A DNA stretch of 64,000 nt from Sedimentitalea todarodis (GCF_032595355.1 NZ_JASMWN010000002.1:248001-312000), one strand, 5' to 3'. Positions 1 to 8,372 are shown, counted from the first letter of the stretch. Made by a program: numbers and translations. The notes: generated from the letters alone by a model not told the origin.

Positions 1-31
1 TGACACGGGCCTTGTCAGGAAGGTTGGTCAT
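1..31 (-). CDS. N-terminal fragment of a second flavoprotein (DMGDH-like), cut by the window edge
   Basis: An ATG at 29-31 on the minus strand opens a reading frame that leaves the window after ten residues, MTNLPDKARV. A purine-rich ribosome site (TGAGGAAACAAGAA on the minus strand) stands directly in front of it. The ten residues align with the start of the flavoprotein at 974-3421 (MADFPTTARV), sharing M, P and ARV at the same spacing; in that protein ARV runs straight into the FAD-binding GGG loop. The inference is a paralogous FAD-dependent oxidoreductase as the next gene of the same operon, 49 bp after the methyltransferase stop. Only ten residues are visible, so identity rests on this short match and on context. 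Confidence 0.55.
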   Translation of the reverse strand, partial: MTNLPDKARV

Positions 32-80
32 TTCTTGTTTCCTCAATCAGGTGATAGGCGTCCCCCGGACAGCGCGGGCC

Positions 81-977
81 TCAGACGATGCTGTGTCCGG
101 CCGCACGCAGTCGGCGGGCCAGTTCTGCAATGTGATCCGGCCCGACTTCGCAACAGCCCCCCACGATGGTGGCCCCCTGCGCGACCCAGTGCATCGCATG
201 GTCGGCATAGGCCTCAGGCCCCAGATCGACGCGCTGTTCGAGGGCGTCAACCGTTGGCGCGTCGGTTAGAAAGCCCTCCGATATCCGGGCGAACCCGTTG
301 GCATAGCCCCCAAAGGGGCGGCCAAACCCCGCGAGTTTTTCCAGCCCTTTCGTCACCGCCTCAGGGCGGGAACAATTCAGCAGAACCGCGTCGGGATCGA
401 ACCGGTCGAGCAACGGAACCATCCCGGCCAACCGCTCGCCCGACCGCAGGCGGGTGCCGTCATCATCGTCAACCGTCATGGCGAGCCAGACCGGCTTGCC
501 GCAACCCTGCGTCGCCCGCAGCACGCCTTCGGCCTCAAGAACCGACGACACCGATTCGATCAGGAACAGGTCAACACGCGGGACCATCGCCTGCGTAAGT
601 TCACCGAATTTCTGTTCTGCATCGTTCGGGTCGGGCTTCAGATCAGGGCGGTAGGAGGCCAGCAGCGGCCCCAGCACCCCGGCGATACGCCCGCTTCCAT
701 GCGCATCACGCGCACGCTCTGCCTGATCCAAGGCCACCTCAAGCAGCGACAGAACCTCGTCTTCCAGCCCCACCCGGACCAGACGGCTGCGATGCACCGC
801 ATAGGTGTTGGTGCTGGCGATGGTCGCTCCGGCATCGAAATAGTTCTGATGCACCGTCGCCACCAGATCGGGTCTGTCCATCATCACGCGCGTTGACCAC
901 AGCGGCGTCGCCCGGTCGCCGCTGCGCTTGACGAGTTCCTGCCCGATAGAGCCATCCAGAAGGGTGATGTCCGTCAT
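81..977 (-). CDS. Homocysteine S-methyltransferase family protein (betaine-homocysteine methyltransferase type)
   Basis: This 298-residue protein is of the zinc-dependent homocysteine S-methyltransferase family, which moves a methyl group from a donor such as betaine or S-methylmethionine to homocysteine. It opens with LLDGSIGQEL, the family's N-terminal barrel motif. The zinc cysteines are visible: one in the LLNCS segment and a pair in GGCCEVGP near the C-terminus. The ATG at 975-977 is preferred because it overlaps the stop of the upstream flavoprotein by 4 bp (ATGA), the usual sign of translational coupling; longer upstream frames would run inside that gene. Position after a dimethylglycine-dehydrogenase-like gene suggests betaine as donor, with dimethylglycine passed to the neighbour. 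The donor is inferred; family membership is firm. Confidence 0.85.
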   Translation of the reverse strand: MTDITLLDGSIGQELVKRSGDRATPLWSTRVMMDRPDLVATVHQNYFDAGATIASTNTYAVHRSRLVRVGLEDEVLSLLEVALDQAERARDAHGSGRIAGVLGPLLASYRPDLKPDPNDAEQKFGELTQAMVPRVDLFLIESVSSVLEAEGVLRATQGCGKPVWLAMTVDDDDGTRLRSGERLAGMVPLLDRFDPDAVLLNCSRPEAVTKGLEKLAGFGRPFGGYANGFARISEGFLTDAPTVDALEQRVDLGPEAYADHAMHWVAQGATIVGGCCEVGPDHIAELARRLRAAGHSIV

Positions 978-3421
978 CCGCGCAGCCGTTCGTTCTGCGG
1001 GTCCCACAAGGGTTGATCCGGTTGCACCACCGCCGAATGACGCTCGCCGTAGATCTCGACCTCGATCCGCGTTCCCGGCTCGGCCAGGTCCGCCCGCACC
1101 ATGCCCAGTGCGACAGAGGCGTTGATTCGATAACCCCAGGCCCCTGATGTGGTTTCCCCCACCACCTGCTCGCCTTGCCACAGCGTCGACATATAGGGCG
1201 CGTCGGCCGCGCCCGCATCAACCCGCAGGGTGACAAAGCGCTTGGCGCTGCCGTGCTGTTTTTCCGCCTGCAATGCCGTCTTGCCGGGAAAATCCTGTGG
1301 CTTGTCCAGCTTTACAAACCGGTCCAGACCCGCCTCGAGCATCGAGTAATCCGTGGACAAATCGCCTTTCCACGCGCGATAGCCCTTTTCGATGCGCAGG
1401 CTGTTCAGCGCGAACATGCCGAACGGCCTGGCACCCGCTGCCAGCACCGCGTCATAGATCGCGGGCATCACTTCGTTCAAGGCGTGGATCTCCCAGCCCA
1501 GTTCGCCGGCAAAGGACACCCGCAACAGCGCGACCCAGTCTCCCGCGATCTCGCTCTCCTGAAAGCTGAGCCAAGGCAAAGACAGATCCGCCGCGCAGAT
1601 CGCACCCAGCACCTCGCGCGATTTGGGACCGGTGACGATCAGGGTCGACATCCGGTCGGTCCAATCCTCCAGCGTAAAGGCACACGCGTTGGACATATGT
1701 CGTTCAAGCCATTCCCGGTCATGCCATTGCGCGGTTGCCGCGGTCACAAGGATGAACTGGTCTTCGGCGAACCGCGTCACTGACATTTCTGTCACGATGC
1801 GGCCCCGCGCATCGGCAAAGTAGAGCAACCCGACGCGTCCGACCTTGGGCAGCGCCCCGGTCACCAACCCGCGCAGCCAGTCATCGGCACCCGGACCCTG
1901 CACCTTGAACCGCGAGAAGCCCGGCAGGTCGAGCACACCACAAGCGTCGCGCACCGCCTCGCATTCCTCGCGGATACGCGGCTCCCACGGCCCTGCCCGG
2001 TTCCATGTCTGGGTTGTTGCTTCGCTGGTGTCGTCTCCCGGTTGCGCAAACCAATTGGCACGCTCCCAACCGTTATAGGCGCCCATCACCCCGCCCTGTG
2101 CCGTGACGCGGTCGTGCACCGGCGACAGTTTCCTGTCGCGCCCTGCAGGCCAGGAATGCCAAGGGAAATGCATGGCGTATTCGTGGCCATAGGTCTCCAT
2201 TCCCTTGGCGACGCAGTAATCGGTGTCGGTATGGTCGGTATAGCGGCGCGGATCGACCGCCCACATGTCCCATTCGGTCTGACCCTCGGTGATCCATTCG
2301 GCCAGCACCTTGCCAGCCCCGCCCGACTGCGCAATGCCAAAGGTAAAGACGCAGGCCTCGAACGCGTTGGGCACGCCCGGCATCGGCCCGACCAGCGGCA
2401 AACCGTCCGGCGCATAGGGAATCGGACCGTTGATCACCTTGTTGATCCCCGCCTTCCCGAGCAGCGGCACCCGTGCCATCGCATCTTCGATGTACCATTC
2501 CAGCCGCTCCAGATCGTCGGGGTAGAGCTGAAAGCTGAAATCGGACGGCATCGGATCGTCGGGCGTGACCCAATGCGCCTTGCAGTTGCGTTCGTATGGA
2601 CCAAGGTTCAACCCGGTCTTCTCCTGTCGCAAGTAATAGGAGCTGTCGACGTCACGCAGCAGCGGCAGCTTGTCATGGTGTTTCGTGTGTTCCGCGATTT
2701 CCGGAATCTCGTCGGTCAGCATGTATTGATGGCTCATCACCATCATCGGCACGGTGCGCCCGCCATAGGGTTTGAACCATTCCCCGACCCGCTGCGCGTA
2801 ATAGCCTGCGGCGTTGACCACATATTCACAACGAATGTCACCCTTGTCGGTGTGCACGATCCATTCGCCGTTTTCGCGGCTTACGCCGGTTGCCGGACAA
2901 AACCTTTCGATCCGCGCACCCAGATCGCGCGCGCCCTTGGCCAACGCCTGCGTCAACTGACTGGGATCGATGTCGCCATCATGCGGGTCGAAAAGGACCC
3001 CCTGCAAATCATGCAACTCAAGGAAGGGATAGACGTCCTGCGCCTCTTTGGGCGACATCATCTCGATGTCCATCCCCTGATAGCGACCCATCCCCTTGGC
3101 GCGCTCGAATTCCTGCATCCGTTCCTTGCTGTGCGCCAGCCGGATCGAGCCGGTGACGTGATAGTTCATCGGATAATCGACCGCCTCTCCCAAGCCACGA
3201 TATAGCTCGGTCGAATAGCGCTGCATGTTCATGATTGCCCAGCTGGTCGAAAACGTCGGGACGTTCCCGGCCGCGTGCCATGTGCTGCCCGCTGTCAACT
3301 CGTTCTTTTCCAGCAGAACACAGTCTGTCCAACCCGCCTTGGCAAGGTGATACAACGACGAGGCCCCCACCGCGCCACCGCCGATAATGACCACGCGGGC
3401 CGTCGTCGGAAAATCAGCCAT
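974..3421 (-). CDS. FAD-dependent oxidoreductase with GcvT domain, dimethylglycine/sarcosine dehydrogenase-like
   Basis: This 815-residue protein has the two-part build of dimethylglycine and sarcosine dehydrogenases. Residues 1 to about 390 form a DAO-type flavin domain beginning VVIIGGGAVGAS (dinucleotide loop), with TWHAAG, which carries the histidine that binds FAD covalently in the family. The second half, from about residue 430 (HDRVTAQGGVMGAYNGWERANWF), is a GcvT-like folate-binding domain. The family removes N-methyl groups oxidatively and hands formaldehyde to tetrahydrofolate. It sits 11 bp after the GFA-family gene and overlaps the methyltransferase start by 4 bp, so it belongs to the operon. 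Dimethylglycine is the likely substrate given the betaine-type methyltransferase next door; sarcosine or another N-methyl compound cannot be excluded. Confidence 0.88.
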   Translation of the reverse strand: MADFPTTARVVIIGGGAVGASSLYHLAKAGWTDCVLLEKNELTAGSTWHAAGNVPTFSTSWAIMNMQRYSTELYRGLGEAVDYPMNYHVTGSIRLAHSKERMQEFERAKGMGRYQGMDIEMMSPKEAQDVYPFLELHDLQGVLFDPHDGDIDPSQLTQALAKGARDLGARIERFCPATGVSRENGEWIVHTDKGDIRCEYVVNAAGYYAQRVGEWFKPYGGRTVPMMVMSHQYMLTDEIPEIAEHTKHHDKLPLLRDVDSSYYLRQEKTGLNLGPYERNCKAHWVTPDDPMPSDFSFQLYPDDLERLEWYIEDAMARVPLLGKAGINKVINGPIPYAPDGLPLVGPMPGVPNAFEACVFTFGIAQSGGAGKVLAEWITEGQTEWDMWAVDPRRYTDHTDTDYCVAKGMETYGHEYAMHFPWHSWPAGRDRKLSPVHDRVTAQGGVMGAYNGWERANWFAQPGDDTSEATTQTWNRAGPWEPRIREECEAVRDACGVLDLPGFSRFKVQGPGADDWLRGLVTGALPKVGRVGLLYFADARGRIVTEMSVTRFAEDQFILVTAATAQWHDREWLERHMSNACAFTLEDWTDRMSTLIVTGPKSREVLGAICAADLSLPWLSFQESEIAGDWVALLRVSFAGELGWEIHALNEVMPAIYDAVLAAGARPFGMFALNSLRIEKGYRAWKGDLSTDYSMLEAGLDRFVKLDKPQDFPGKTALQAEKQHGSAKRFVTLRVDAGAADAPYMSTLWQGEQVVGETTSGAWGYRINASVALGMVRADLAEPGTRIEVEIYGERHSAVVQPDQPLWDPQNERLRG

Positions 3422-3432
3422 TGTGTCTCTCC

Positions 3433-3813
3433 CTACTGAGCCCGCTCGGGCAAGCCATCTGAAATGTCGTAGTAATCGCCCTTGTCCGCGACAAAGATAT
3501 GCCGCGCGAGGCGCACGCCTGTGGGAGCATCAATTGCACCCATGGCCACGGATATCTGGTCTTCGCCATTGTGCGCCCAGAACAGGAAGGCCCCGCAGGT
3601 TCCGCAAAATCCGCGCCGGGCGGTTTCGCTGGCATTGTACCAGCGCAGCGTACCCTCTGAAGTGAACCGCAGCTGCGTCTTGTCTATTCCGGTTGATGAC
3701 CAGCAATGGCCCGACTGCTTGCGACACTGCCCGCAATGGCAGACCGAAGGTGGCGCAAGATCTCCGTCGATCTCGAATGCGACGCCGCGACAGTTGCAGG
3801 ATCCGGTATGCAT
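3433..3813 (-). CDS. GFA family protein (glutathione-dependent formaldehyde-activating enzyme-like)
   Basis: This 126-residue protein has the GFA zinc-binding fold. It starts MHTGSCNCRGV, followed by CHCGQCRKQSG and later GFCGTCGAFLFW, the cysteine clusters that bind the two zinc ions in the family. The founding member was described as speeding the reaction of formaldehyde with glutathione, though most members have no proven reaction. The start at 3811-3813 gives the canonical N-terminus; longer frames would overlap the LysE gene upstream. It lies 2 bp after lysE and 11 bp before the flavoprotein, within one operon. Since the flavoprotein family produces formaldehyde equivalents, a formaldehyde-related role is plausible but unproven. 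Confidence 0.82.
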   Translation of the reverse strand: MHTGSCNCRGVAFEIDGDLAPPSVCHCGQCRKQSGHCWSSTGIDKTQLRFTSEGTLRWYNASETARRGFCGTCGAFLFWAHNGEDQISVAMGAIDAPTGVRLARHIFVADKGDYYDISDGLPERAQ

Positions 3814-3815
3814 GG

Positions 3816-4439
3816 CTATCCCCGTGTTTGTGGTGTGGCGCTGGCTCCGAGAAGCGCGCCGTAGATGATGAAACAGACCGCCATGACCCGGCGCACCCAG
3901 ACATTGAACACAGCACCCAGTGCCGCGCGCCCAAGGACCGCGCCCAAGGTCGTGAACCCGGTATAGCTGAGCGCGGTGATGATCAACGCCGTCGGCATGA
4001 TCACCCACATTTGCTGCATGATCGGTACATCCGGCTGCACAAACTGGGAAAACGCTGCGAGATAGCCCGCGACGCTCTTGGGATTGATTACCGCGATCGC
4101 CAAGGCGTGCAGGTAGATGTGCCGCGCCGGACGCTCTTCGGCCTGCACCGGAATGGTCGCCCGCATCCAGCCGCGAATTCCCAGCCAGATCAGGAACCCG
4201 GCACCGGCCAATTTGGCGACAAAAAAGCCCGTCGGTGACGCGACGATCAAAGCCGTCACGCCCAAAGCGGACAGGATCAGGAACAGGCTGGCCTGGGTCA
4301 GGATCGCCAGCACACCGATCATCGCGCGCGCAAACGGCAGGTTCATGCCATTGGTGATGCAATTCACTGCGTTCGGCCCCGGCGTGGTCACAAAAACCAC
4401 CCAGAACAGCGCAAATATGGTCCAGCCTTCGAAACTCAT
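3816..4439 (-). CDS. LysE/RhtB family amino-acid exporter
   Basis: This is a 207-residue inner-membrane protein of the LysE/RhtB superfamily. The start (FALFWVVFVTTPGPNAV) has the conserved TPGPN motif of the first membrane segment, and four or five further hydrophobic segments follow (LILSALGVTALIVA, AGFLIWLGIRG, the NPKSVAGYLAAF region, LIITALSYTGFTTLG and VMAVCFIIYGALLG). Such proteins export amino acids or related small amines by proton exchange. The gene starts 4 bp after the regulator stop and ends 2 bp before the GFA gene. In this operon it may export glycine, sarcosine, methionine or another product; the sequence does not reveal the substrate. Confidence 0.85.
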   Translation of the reverse strand: MSFEGWTIFALFWVVFVTTPGPNAVNCITNGMNLPFARAMIGVLAILTQASLFLILSALGVTALIVASPTGFFVAKLAGAGFLIWLGIRGWMRATIPVQAEERPARHIYLHALAIAVINPKSVAGYLAAFSQFVQPDVPIMQQMWVIMPTALIITALSYTGFTTLGAVLGRAALGAVFNVWVRRVMAVCFIIYGALLGASATPQTRG

Positions 4440-4443
4440 GGCG

Positions 4444-5019
4444 TCAATACACCGGCGGGGCGATCACCCAGATCGCGACCGCTGGGTCATCATAGGGATT
4501 GATCCACTCAAACGGCTCGCCCCGGATGCGGAAACTGTCGCCGGGATCGATGGTGAAATGCCGCCCCGAGATCACCAAATCCAGCTTGCCGGACACGAGA
4601 TACCCAACCTCCTGCGTCGCCCGGGTCACGACCTCGCCAATGCGCGAATGTGGCTCGAATGTCGAATGCACCATTTCGAAATCATCGGTCAGATCCGGTG
4701 ACAGCAATTCCTCGACCAGACCTGCCGGGCTGGATCCGATCGGGCGCCGCGCGCCTGTGCGAACGATATAGCCCGATTCATCCGCAGGTGCCGGGGCATG
4801 AGCAAACAGCATCGACACCGGCACGCCAAGCCGCGCCGCGATATGGCGCAGATCGGTTACCGAGGGGTCCGACAGATCGCGCTCGACCTGCGATAGCCAG
4901 CCCACCGATCGGCCCAGTGACTCGGCCAGTTCAGCTAGCGTGATGCCGCGCACCTTGCGCAAGGCCCGCAGGTCGGCACCCAATGTCTGTGGACGTGTTG
5001 TGTCGGATTGAAGCATCAT
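4444..5019 (-). CDS. XRE-family transcriptional regulator with C-terminal cupin domain
   Basis: This 191-residue regulator joins an N-terminal Cro/C1-type helix-turn-helix (about residues 12-67, LRALRKVRGITLAELAESLGRSVGWLSQVE) to a cupin barrel (about residues 110-190, HSRIGEVVTRATQEVGYLVSGKL and following). XRE-cupin regulators typically control nearby amine, amino-acid or osmolyte genes and sense a small ligand in the cupin. It is the first gene of the leftward operon. The perfect inverted repeat at 5026-5050 begins 7 bp upstream of its ATG, so autoregulation is likely. Two adjacent ATGs (5017-5019 and 5014-5016) are possible starts; the ribosome site is weak for both and overlaps the operator region. 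Confidence 0.88.
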   Translation of the reverse strand: MMLQSDTTRPQTLGADLRALRKVRGITLAELAESLGRSVGWLSQVERDLSDPSVTDLRHIAARLGVPVSMLFAHAPAPADESGYIVRTGARRPIGSSPAGLVEELLSPDLTDDFEMVHSTFEPHSRIGEVVTRATQEVGYLVSGKLDLVISGRHFTIDPGDSFRIRGEPFEWINPYDDPAVAIWVIAPPVY

Positions 5020-5025
5020 CTGGCC

Positions 5026-5050
5026 GTGAAAAAGATATCTACTTTTTCAC
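5026..5050. promoter_or_regulatory. Perfect inverted repeat, probable operator of the XRE-cupin regulator
   Basis: The arms GTGAAAAAG (5026-5034) and CTTTTTCAC (5042-5050) are exact reverse complements separated by ATATCTA. The site lies between the regulator start (5019) and the stop of the upstream gene (5086), in the only gap ahead of the operon. A 9-bp-arm dyad beside a helix-turn-helix gene is the expected form of an autoregulatory operator. Binding is inferred. Confidence 0.7.
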
Positions 5051-5085
5051 GCTGCGCCGAGTCGATGAAAAACGCAACACAAATT

Positions 5086-5562
5086 TCATGCGTTCAGTTG
5101 ATCAACCGCCAATTGGCCAAAAACCGAAACAAGGATCCCGTTCAATTCAAGCGCATCCTCCTGCGAAAACGCATCAGGCTGATCGCTGTCGATATCGAAC
5201 ACGCCGATCAGCTTGCCATCACGACCTTTCACCGGAATCACCAGTTCCGACCGGGTTGATGCGGCACAGGCGATATGGCCGGGAAACGCATCCACATCCG
5301 CCACCACCTGAACCTGCCCGCTGCGCGCCGCTGCACCGCAAACGCCTCGGGAAAATGGAATCACAAGGCAGCCATGCTCGCCCTGATAGGGCCCGATCTT
5401 CAGCAACTCCGGCGCAACGACCCGATAAAACCCGGTCCAGTCGAATCGGGCGTCGGCATGGTGCACCTCGCAGGCGACGGTTGCCATGAGCGCGATCTCA
5501 TCGGTTTCCCCGTCTGTCAGAGCGTCGATTGTCTGCGCGAGCGTCTTGTAATCCAGTGACAT
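5086..5562 (-). CDS. Free methionine-(R)-sulfoxide reductase (GAF domain)
   Basis: This 158-residue single-GAF-domain protein matches the fRMsr family, which reduces free methionine-R-sulfoxide in the cytoplasm. The three family cysteines are present: one in EHGCLVIP, one in SRGVCGAAARS and one in GHIACAASTRSELVIPV. DWTGFYRV and VFDIDSDQPDAFS are also typical. The ATG at 5560-5562 (MSLDYKTL) is chosen over an upstream TTG that would add seven residues, since it gives the family's usual N-terminus. The gene ends 36 bp before the operator of the next operon, so it is probably a separate transcript. MsrA and MsrB for protein-bound methionine sulfoxide lie 5 kb away. Confidence 0.85.
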   Translation of the reverse strand: MSLDYKTLAQTIDALTDGETDEIALMATVACEVHHADARFDWTGFYRVVAPELLKIGPYQGEHGCLVIPFSRGVCGAAARSGQVQVVADVDAFPGHIACAASTRSELVIPVKGRDGKLIGVFDIDSDQPDAFSQEDALELNGILVSVFGQLAVDQLNA

Positions 5563-5712
5563 GTCCGTTCGATACCCCACCAATCATGCCGCCCGATGCA
5601 GCCGCCCACGGGCGATAATGTCAAGCCGGTGCTGTTGCGCAAGGGCACTCAAATTTTCGCAAATGCAACCCGGACGCTGTTGCCCGCAGCCCGGAGTGGT
5701 ATAGCTGCGCAC

Positions 5713-6468
5713 ATGGCAAAGGCAGCGAGCAAGAAAAAGGCGAAGAGCAAGAAGGCGGGTGGTCTGCGGACTGCGCTGGCACAGGTGCGCACGCGCCCCA
5801 TGGCGCTTTTGCGGTTCCTGTTGGTACGTGGTTTGTTCGTTGTCGTCGGTCTTTGTTTGCTGCTGGTGCTTCTGTTTTCCTTTGTGAACCCGCCAACCAC
5901 CCAAACCATGTGGTCCGAAGGGCGCAGGCTCGGCAAACCCGTCAAACAGGACTGGGTGTCGATTGAAGACATCGCCCCTGTCATGGCCCGTTCCGCCGTG
6001 GCTGCCGAAGACGCGAATTTCTGTCTGCATTGGGGGTTTGACGTGACCGCGATTCGGGCCGCGATCTCCGAGGGCAATCAGCGCGGCGGCTCGACCATCT
6101 CGCAGCAAGTGGTCAAGAATGTGTTCCTCTGGCAAGGGCGCAGCTGGCTGCGCAAGGCGCTGGAAGCGGGAATCACCCCGGTGGTGGAAGCGGTCTGGTC
6201 CAAGAAGCGCATTCTTGAAGTCTATCTGAACGTGGCCGAGCTGGATGAAGGCGTGTTTGGGGTTGGCGCGGCGGCGGGGCACTATTTTGGCGTGTCCTCT
6301 GCAAGGCTGAGCGCGACACAATCCGCACGTCTGGCGGCGGTTTTGCCCTCTCCCAAAACCCGCTCTGCGGGCAAACCATCGGCCAGAGTGCGCAAACGCG
6401 CGGCTCAGATCGTTGACGGTGCGGCCACCATCCGCGCAGATGGGCGCGCGGGCTGTTTCGAGGATTGA
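5713..6468 (+). CDS. mtgA: Monofunctional biosynthetic peptidoglycan transglycosylase
   Basis: This 251-residue GT51 enzyme polymerises lipid II into glycan strands at the inner membrane. A lysine-rich cytoplasmic tail (residues 1-20) is followed by one membrane anchor (LLVRGLFVVVGLCLLLVLLFSF), then the transglycosylase domain. The catalytic motif AAEDANFCLHWGFD, the GGSTISQQVVKN motif and the RKALEAGITPVVEAVWSKKRILEVYLN region are all present, and no transpeptidase domain follows. The ATG at 5713 (MAKAASKKK) gives the usual length; the frame is open to 5596, but a start there would add 39 residues without membrane or domain logic. The gene is divergent from the GAF gene and 57 bp ahead of the next coding region. 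Confidence 0.92.
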   Translation: MAKAASKKKAKSKKAGGLRTALAQVRTRPMALLRFLLVRGLFVVVGLCLLLVLLFSFVNPPTTQTMWSEGRRLGKPVKQDWVSIEDIAPVMARSAVAAEDANFCLHWGFDVTAIRAAISEGNQRGGSTISQQVVKNVFLWQGRSWLRKALEAGITPVVEAVWSKKRILEVYLNVAELDEGVFGVGAAAGHYFGVSSARLSATQSARLAAVLPSPKTRSAGKPSARVRKRAAQIVDGAATIRADGRAGCFED

Positions 6469-6525
6469 AAATCCCGACGCGGCGGGGCATTGAAGTGAAA
6501 ACCCCAGTTCATCGCTTGGATTCTC

Positions 6526-7191
6526 ATGGCCCGCCTGTTTCACGTTCCTCTGTCCCCGTTCTGCCGCAAAGTCCGTCTGTCGCTGGCCGAAAAGAAAATT
6601 GAGGTTGAGCTGGTCGAAGAACGTTATTGGGAGGGAGACGCAGACTTTCTGCGCCGCAACCCTGCCGCCAAGGTGCCGGTGTTGAAGCTGGACGGCCGCA
6701 TGATGGCCGAAAGCGCCGCGATTTGCGAATACCTCGAGGAAACCCGCCCCGATCCGTCGCTGTTGCCGAAGACGCCGGAGGACCGCTATGAGGTTCGCCG
6801 CCTCGTTGGGTGGTTTGACGACAAGTTTCACCACGAAGTAACGGCAAAACTGCTGTATGAGCGGATCAACAAGAAGGTCACCGGTCAGGGGTATCCTGAC
6901 AGCCGCAACGTTAAAGATGGCGCACGCGCGATCAAGTATCACCTGGACTACATGACCTGGCTTCTGGATCATCGCCGCTGGCTGGCCGGAGACGTGATGA
7001 CGCTCGCGGATTTCGCGGCGGCTGCGCACCTGTCATCACTGGACTACATATCCGACGTCGACTGGAACCGGTCCTCCGTGGTCAAGGATTGGTACGCCAA
7101 GATCAAGTCGCGCCCGGCGTTTCGATCAATCCTCGTTGATCAGGTTTCCGGGTTCCGGCCGCCGCCGCATTATGCCGATCTGGATTTCTGA
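6526..7191 (+). CDS. fzlA: GST-fold protein, FzlA-like cell-division factor
   Basis: This 221-residue protein has a thioredoxin-like N-terminal domain (MARLFHVPLSPFCRKVRLSLAEKK) and an all-helical glutathione S-transferase C-terminal domain. Two features resemble FzlA, the alphaproteobacterial GST homologue that binds FtsZ and aids constriction in Caulobacter: the N-terminus just quoted and the extreme C-terminus PPPHYADLDF. FzlA does not act as a classical GST. The adjacent queG gene also fits a common alphaproteobacterial arrangement as I recall it. The family is sure from the fold; the FzlA assignment is from recalled termini and would need an alignment. Confidence 0.7.
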   Translation: MARLFHVPLSPFCRKVRLSLAEKKIEVELVEERYWEGDADFLRRNPAAKVPVLKLDGRMMAESAAICEYLEETRPDPSLLPKTPEDRYEVRRLVGWFDDKFHHEVTAKLLYERINKKVTGQGYPDSRNVKDGARAIKYHLDYMTWLLDHRRWLAGDVMTLADFAAAAHLSSLDYISDVDWNRSSVVKDWYAKIKSRPAFRSILVDQVSGFRPPPHYADLDF

Positions 7192-7272
7192 ACCGGCGGG
7201 AAAGCGGGGGCCGCTTGCCCCTGCCGGCGCGCCGCACCGGCGGTCAACAATGCCTGTCACCGGAAATGCGCC

Positions 7273-8304
7273 ATGACTTCGCTCAAAGACAAGTTGGTCG
7301 CACAGGCGCTGGCCGAGGGCTTTGTATCCTGCCGGGTTTGCCGTCCCTGGGACGTGCCGGAGGTGCCGGGACGATTGGCGCGCTTTGTCGAGGCGGGCTA
7401 TCATGGGCAAATGGGCTGGATGGCGGACCGCATGCACTGGCGCGGCAATCCGGCGGCGCTGTGGCCCGAGGCGCAATCCGTGATCATGCTGGCGGAAAGC
7501 TATACGCCGGATGAGGACCCGATGGCGGTGATCGGCCAGCCCGACCGGGGCGCGATCTCGGTCTATGCCCGCAATCGCGACTATCACGACATGGTCAAGA
7601 AACGCCTGAAACGGCTGGCTCGCTGGCTAATCGCAGAGAGCGGCGGCGAGGTGAAGGTTTTCGTAGATACCGCCCCGGTGCCGGAAAAGGCACTGGGAGA
7701 GGCTGCGGGATTGGGCTGGCAAGGCAAGCACACCAACCTGGTGAGCCGAGATTGGGGCAACTGGGCGTTTCTGGGGTCTGTCTTTACAACGCTCGATCTG
7801 CCTGCGGACGAACCGGACATTGATCATTGCGGATCGTGCCGCGCATGCCTTGACGCCTGCCCGACCGATGCCTTTCCAGCGCCTTACCAGTTGGACGCCC
7901 GGCGCTGCATTTCCTATCTGACCATAGAGCATCATGGCCCAGTCGATGAAGAACTTCGCAGCCTGATGGGCAACCGCATCTATGGCTGCGACGATTGTCT
8001 GGCCGTCTGCCCGTGGAACAAGTTCGCCGTTGCCGCGAGCGACATCCGCTATGCGGCCCGTCCCGAGTTGACGGCGCCCCGTCTGGCCGAACTTGCGGTA
8101 TTGGATGATGCGGAGTTTCGCGCGATGTTCTCGGGTTCTCCGATCAAGCGGATCGGGCGGGATCGGTTCGTGCGAAATGTGCTCTATGCGATCGGCAACT
8201 CCGGCGAACCCGCTTTGCGGGCCGTGGCCCAGATGCTTGCCGATGATCCCGATCCCGCGGTTGCAGATGCAGCACGATGGGCAACGCAGCAATTGGGCCC
8301 ATGA
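7273..8304 (+). CDS. queG: Epoxyqueuosine reductase
   Basis: This 343-residue iron-sulfur and cobalamin enzyme makes queuosine from epoxyqueuosine in the wobble position of tRNA, the last step of the pathway. Eight cluster cysteines are visible in two ferredoxin-like motifs: CGSCRACLDACP (first cysteine about residue 186) and CDDCLAVCPWNKF. The catalytic aspartate lies in VFVDTAPVPEKALGEAAGLGW (D132), and GKHTNLVSRDWGNW is typical. A HEAT-like C-terminal part (VLYAIGNSGEPALRAVAQML) completes the standard length. The ATG at 7273 follows GGAAATGCGCC, a modest ribosome site. It probably forms a transcript with fzlA, 81 bp upstream. Confidence 0.95.
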   Translation: MTSLKDKLVAQALAEGFVSCRVCRPWDVPEVPGRLARFVEAGYHGQMGWMADRMHWRGNPAALWPEAQSVIMLAESYTPDEDPMAVIGQPDRGAISVYARNRDYHDMVKKRLKRLARWLIAESGGEVKVFVDTAPVPEKALGEAAGLGWQGKHTNLVSRDWGNWAFLGSVFTTLDLPADEPDIDHCGSCRACLDACPTDAFPAPYQLDARRCISYLTIEHHGPVDEELRSLMGNRIYGCDDCLAVCPWNKFAVAASDIRYAARPELTAPRLAELAVLDDAEFRAMFSGSPIKRIGRDRFVRNVLYAIGNSGEPALRAVAQMLADDPDPAVADAARWATQQLGP

Positions 8305-8372
8305 TCACTTCTTGCTGGACGTGGCAGGTACAATCACTAGACCGGGTGGCGTGAGTTTCAAAGGAGGCCCGG

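Noticed and set aside
5584..7029. A 481-codon minus-strand open frame
   Set aside because: It lies opposite mtgA and the FzlA-like gene and has no motif of its own.
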